From: an uncultured Lactobacillus sp.
GTDB lineage: Bacteria > Bacillota > Bacilli > Lactobacillales > Lactobacillaceae
Direction of reading: 5' to 3'
NCBI RefSeq assembly: GCF_910589175.1
Contig: NZ_CAJURR010000024.1
Location: forward strand, 1 to 34,539
DNA: 34,539 nt
The position numbers were made by a program, and so were the translations under genes. Under the pieces are notes generated by a model. The model worked only from the letters and a program-made list of their open reading frames with translations, was not told the DNA's origin and did no database searches. Positions 32,451 to 34,539 of this stretch are shown one piece after another. Every line of letters begins with the position of its first letter. Positions within the stretch are counted from its first letter, which is position 1.

Positions 32451-33272
32451 CTAATCTAAAATATATCGCTTAATTAAATCAACAATCTGCTCATTTTGAG
32501 GCAAGTCAGAATGTTGTGCTCTATTTCCAGAAACTGAAATAGTAGTGAAATGTTTAACTACGCCTTGATAAATATAGCGTCCAGCTAAAACACTACCTGC
32601 TGGAACTAAACCATCAGAATTATATGTTTCAGTCCCAATAACAAAATATACGGTAAGATTATGAGGTAATTTATTTCTATCTTTAATAAAGTCTGATAAC
32701 ATCTCACTCTTATACCTTGTAGAATCTTGGTTAAAGTTATAAGGAGAACCAATAGTCATTAATTTTTTTATTCTAACTTGATGACTATATTGAGAATAAT
32801 AATTTTCTAAAAAAGCTGTATAAATTAATCCACCATTTGAGTGACCTATTCCCTTAAAATTGTTAAATTTATATAGTTTGGTTAATTCTCTGAAAGCAAT
32901 ATTAAAACGTCTAGCTTGCTGCTGAATATTACTATAGCCGTCTTTATTATTTTCAAATCCAACAACAATGATCGGTTCTAGATCACCCTGTCTAATTTCA
33001 CCAGTAAAATGTAATTTATCATCATTAGTTACTTTAACTTTCAAAAGACTGTGGGGATGCCGATTATGGCGATTTAATTTTGCTACTAAACGATCAAATC
33101 TATTTTCTGTTGCAGAACTTCCAGGAATCATAATTACCGGAGAAAGTCTCGAATTATGCCTCTGTTCTAAATTATGCACATTATTACGTGTCCAAGATAA
33201 GGAAGTAAATAAAAACAAACTAAAGAGGCCAATACCGATAATCCAGCCCCAATATTTTTTAATGATCTTCAC
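32451..33272 (-). CDS. DUF915-like alpha/beta hydrolase, membrane-anchored
   Basis: A 273-residue protein with an N-terminal signal or anchor helix (about residues 8-25) and an alpha/beta-hydrolase fold. PVIMIPGSSATENRFD (about 45-60) is the oxyanion region, GHSNGG (about 144-149) the nucleophile elbow with Ser, SDGLVPAGS (about 219-227) carries the Asp, and HSDLPQN (about 255-261) carries the likely catalytic His. It starts with GTG overlapping the stop of the EIIC gene by one base (GTAGTG) behind AGGTG, so the two are coupled. The substrate is unknown; it is probably a surface esterase or lipase-like enzyme. Confidence 0.87.
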   Translation of the reverse strand: MKIIKKYWGWIIGIGLFSLFLFTSLSWTRNNVHNLEQRHNSRLSPVIMIPGSSATENRFDRLVAKLNRHNRHPHSLLKVKVTNDDKLHFTGEIRQGDLEPIIVVGFENNKDGYSNIQQQARRFNIAFRELTKLYKFNNFKGIGHSNGGLIYTAFLENYYSQYSHQVRIKKLMTIGSPYNFNQDSTRYKSEMLSDFIKDRNKLPHNLTVYFVIGTETYNSDGLVPAGSVLAGRYIYQGVVKHFTTISVSGNRAQHSDLPQNEQIVDLIKRYILD

Positions 33273-34432
33273 TACATTTCACCTGCCTTGCTCTTCAAGT
33301 TATCAGCAATTTTAACAAATGGCAGATAAATAAAGACATCTAAGATAATTAATCCGGTTCCCAAAAGTAGTGCTCCCCAGTTTCCTCCAGTTCCAATAAA
33401 AGCAATTAAAGGACCTGGCGTTCCAAGTGGTACCGGATAAACGGCAGCTGGGACTAGATTCATTATCATAAAAATTGCTGCAATCCCTATATTTACCAAG
33501 GGTGCTAAAACAAATGGAATAAAGTAAATCGGATTATAAAGAATCGGAATCCCTAACATCATTGGGTAGTGATTATTAAAGATCGCTGGAAAGATTGACC
33601 ACTTGCAAACAGTCCGGTAATCTTTTCTTTTTGAAAAAATAAAAATTGCAATAATCAAAGCAAGTGTTACCCCGCTCCCTCTGAAGTTAGCATAACTATG
33701 AAACAAGGTAGTACTAGTAAAAGGATACGTGGCATTATATGCACTATGAGTTTGCAAGGCATGCTGTAGATTAGCCCATGAAGCTGTATCGGTAAAAGTC
33801 GGATGTTCAATGAAAGGCCCACCCATTGCAATCCATGCTAAGGCATTGGTTAAAAATCCCATTCCTAGGACATATCCTAAGCTCTGTGAGCTTGAGTGTG
33901 AGGTGACATAACTAGAAATGTAGGTTGGCAATTGAAGATTTTCTAATAATCCAAATCCTAGATTCAAAATAGCACATCCGATAGCAATGAGTGTTAAAGC
34001 TAAGATAATACTCCTCTTTTTCCCATTTTTATAACTATTATTAAATTTTAGTAGGATTCTTCCTGATAAATAACCAATAATAATAGCAATAAACATTCCG
34101 TTAGCCATCAAATAATGGTCATAGGTAAAGCCACCATTATCTAAAGGACGACAAGATAAGACAAAAAATGCGAATCCACCAGCAATTGCACCACCCTTAA
34201 ATTCTCGATCATATTCTTTAACAGTGTAGTGTGACATAGCAATCGCTGCCAGCAATGCAATCATATCAATCGAAGCATGATATATCATTCCCATCATCCA
34301 AGTTAATTGAGTGATTACTATGGAAGGTAGCCAGTGATTACTCCCCAACGTTGAAGAAATAAATCCATCAGGACGTAAAAATGAAAATTTAATAACCTGT
34401 GCAAAACTTCCAATTACAATAATTGGAAACAT
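33272..34432 (-). CDS. PTS EIIC component, lactose/cellobiose family, 5' end disturbed or incomplete
   Basis: A 386-residue membrane protein from the first ATG with a confident EIIC context. GIPILYNPIYFIPFVLAPLV (about residues 295-314), preceded by FNNHYPMML, is the signature of the lactose/N,N'-diacetylchitobiose/cellobiose EIIC family. About ten helices are seen. In the family the text before MFPIIVIGSF (residues 1-10) continues upstream by 30-40 residues; here the best matching upstream residues (RKIYRSRFLHIVTNTLK) lie in another frame, as if one base were gained near 34433-34440. The gene may therefore be frameshifted, or start at 34432. No EIIA or EIIB gene is in view. It would import a beta-linked disaccharide. 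Confidence 0.78.
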   Translation of the reverse strand: MFPIIVIGSFAQVIKFSFLRPDGFISSTLGSNHWLPSIVITQLTWMMGMIYHASIDMIALLAAIAMSHYTVKEYDREFKGGAIAGGFAFFVLSCRPLDNGGFTYDHYLMANGMFIAIIIGYLSGRILLKFNNSYKNGKKRSIILALTLIAIGCAILNLGFGLLENLQLPTYISSYVTSHSSSQSLGYVLGMGFLTNALAWIAMGGPFIEHPTFTDTASWANLQHALQTHSAYNATYPFTSTTLFHSYANFRGSGVTLALIIAIFIFSKRKDYRTVCKWSIFPAIFNNHYPMMLGIPILYNPIYFIPFVLAPLVNIGIAAIFMIMNLVPAAVYPVPLGTPGPLIAFIGTGGNWGALLLGTGLIILDVFIYLPFVKIADNLKSKAGEM

Positions 34433-34539
34433 TACTTTTAGAGTATTAGTAACAATATGTAGAAATCTACTACGATATATTTTTCGCTGATTGTAAAATT
34501 AAATTGAACACTTGATAAAAAATAAAAAGTCCATTCGGA

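Noticed and set aside
1..34539. CRISPR arrays, tRNA or rRNA genes, complete insertion sequences
   Set aside because: I looked for spaced direct repeats, tRNA cloverleaf patterns with CCA-proximal motifs, rRNA blocks and transposase motifs, and found none beyond the group II intron.

Overview
The window looks like a chromosomal stretch of a low-GC Lactobacillus, most likely of the L. gasseri / L. paragasseri / L. johnsonii group. The reasons are the AT-rich Firmicute-type promoters, strong AGGAGG ribosome binding sites, the conserved Bacillota block radA-gltX-cysS-mrnC-rlmB-sigH / rpmG-secE-nusG-rplK-rplA / rplJ-rplL, and typical lactobacillar accessory genes (pepC, an LCP protein, a DUF915-like hydrolase, a lactose/cellobiose-family PTS EIIC). 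The species call is inference; no 16S gene is present.

Region 1 (1-5662, mostly minus strand) is an accessory island, visibly more AT-rich than the rest. It encodes a streptolysin-S-like linear azol(in)e-containing peptide (LAP/TOMM) system in the classical sag order. A 41-residue precursor, too short for routine gene calling, ends in a core with seven consecutive cysteines. It is followed by a SagB-type dehydrogenase, a SagC-type E1-like partner, a SagD-type YcaO cyclodehydratase, a CPBP/CAAX membrane protease (SagE position), an ABC ATPase (SagG) and an ABC-2 permease (SagH) that runs off the window. No SagF equivalent is seen. A divergent Rgg/MutR-like regulator (5663-6505, plus) faces the precursor across a shared control region.

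Region 2 (about 6491-8312, minus) is a group II intron of IIC type, inserted directly behind a strong Rho-independent terminator and antisense into the last codons of the regulator. Its reverse transcriptase has an in-frame deletion of about 40 residues that removes the first catalytic-aspartate block, so it should be mobility-dead although YADD and the maturase domain remain.

Region 3 (8372-14911, minus) holds a K+-channel-like protein and the ribosomal genes rplL-rplJ (with an L10 leader and attenuator), rplA, rplK, nusG, secE and rpmG. A polar amino-acid ABC transporter (permease, ATPase, binding lipoprotein) is inserted between rplA and rplJ. Candidate autoregulatory RNA elements precede rplK, rplA and nusG.

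Region 4 (15241-19497, plus) holds a polyprenyl diphosphate synthase, an MFS carrier and a DXS-like transketolase that lacks expected substrate-binding arginines. A convergent gluconokinase-type FGGY kinase follows (minus).

Region 5 (21196-28443, minus) resumes the conserved block: a small unknown protein, a SigH/ComX-like sigma factor, rlmB-mrnC-cysS, gltX, and radA with a dUTPase. Region 6 (28560-34539) carries an LCP cell-wall ligase, pepC, an LtrA-family membrane protein, a DUF915-like hydrolase and a PTS EIIC whose 5' end seems frame-disrupted at the window edge.

The most exciting item is the compact LAP cluster with its hepta-cysteine precursor, its linked regulator and the disabled intron at the regulator's 3' end.
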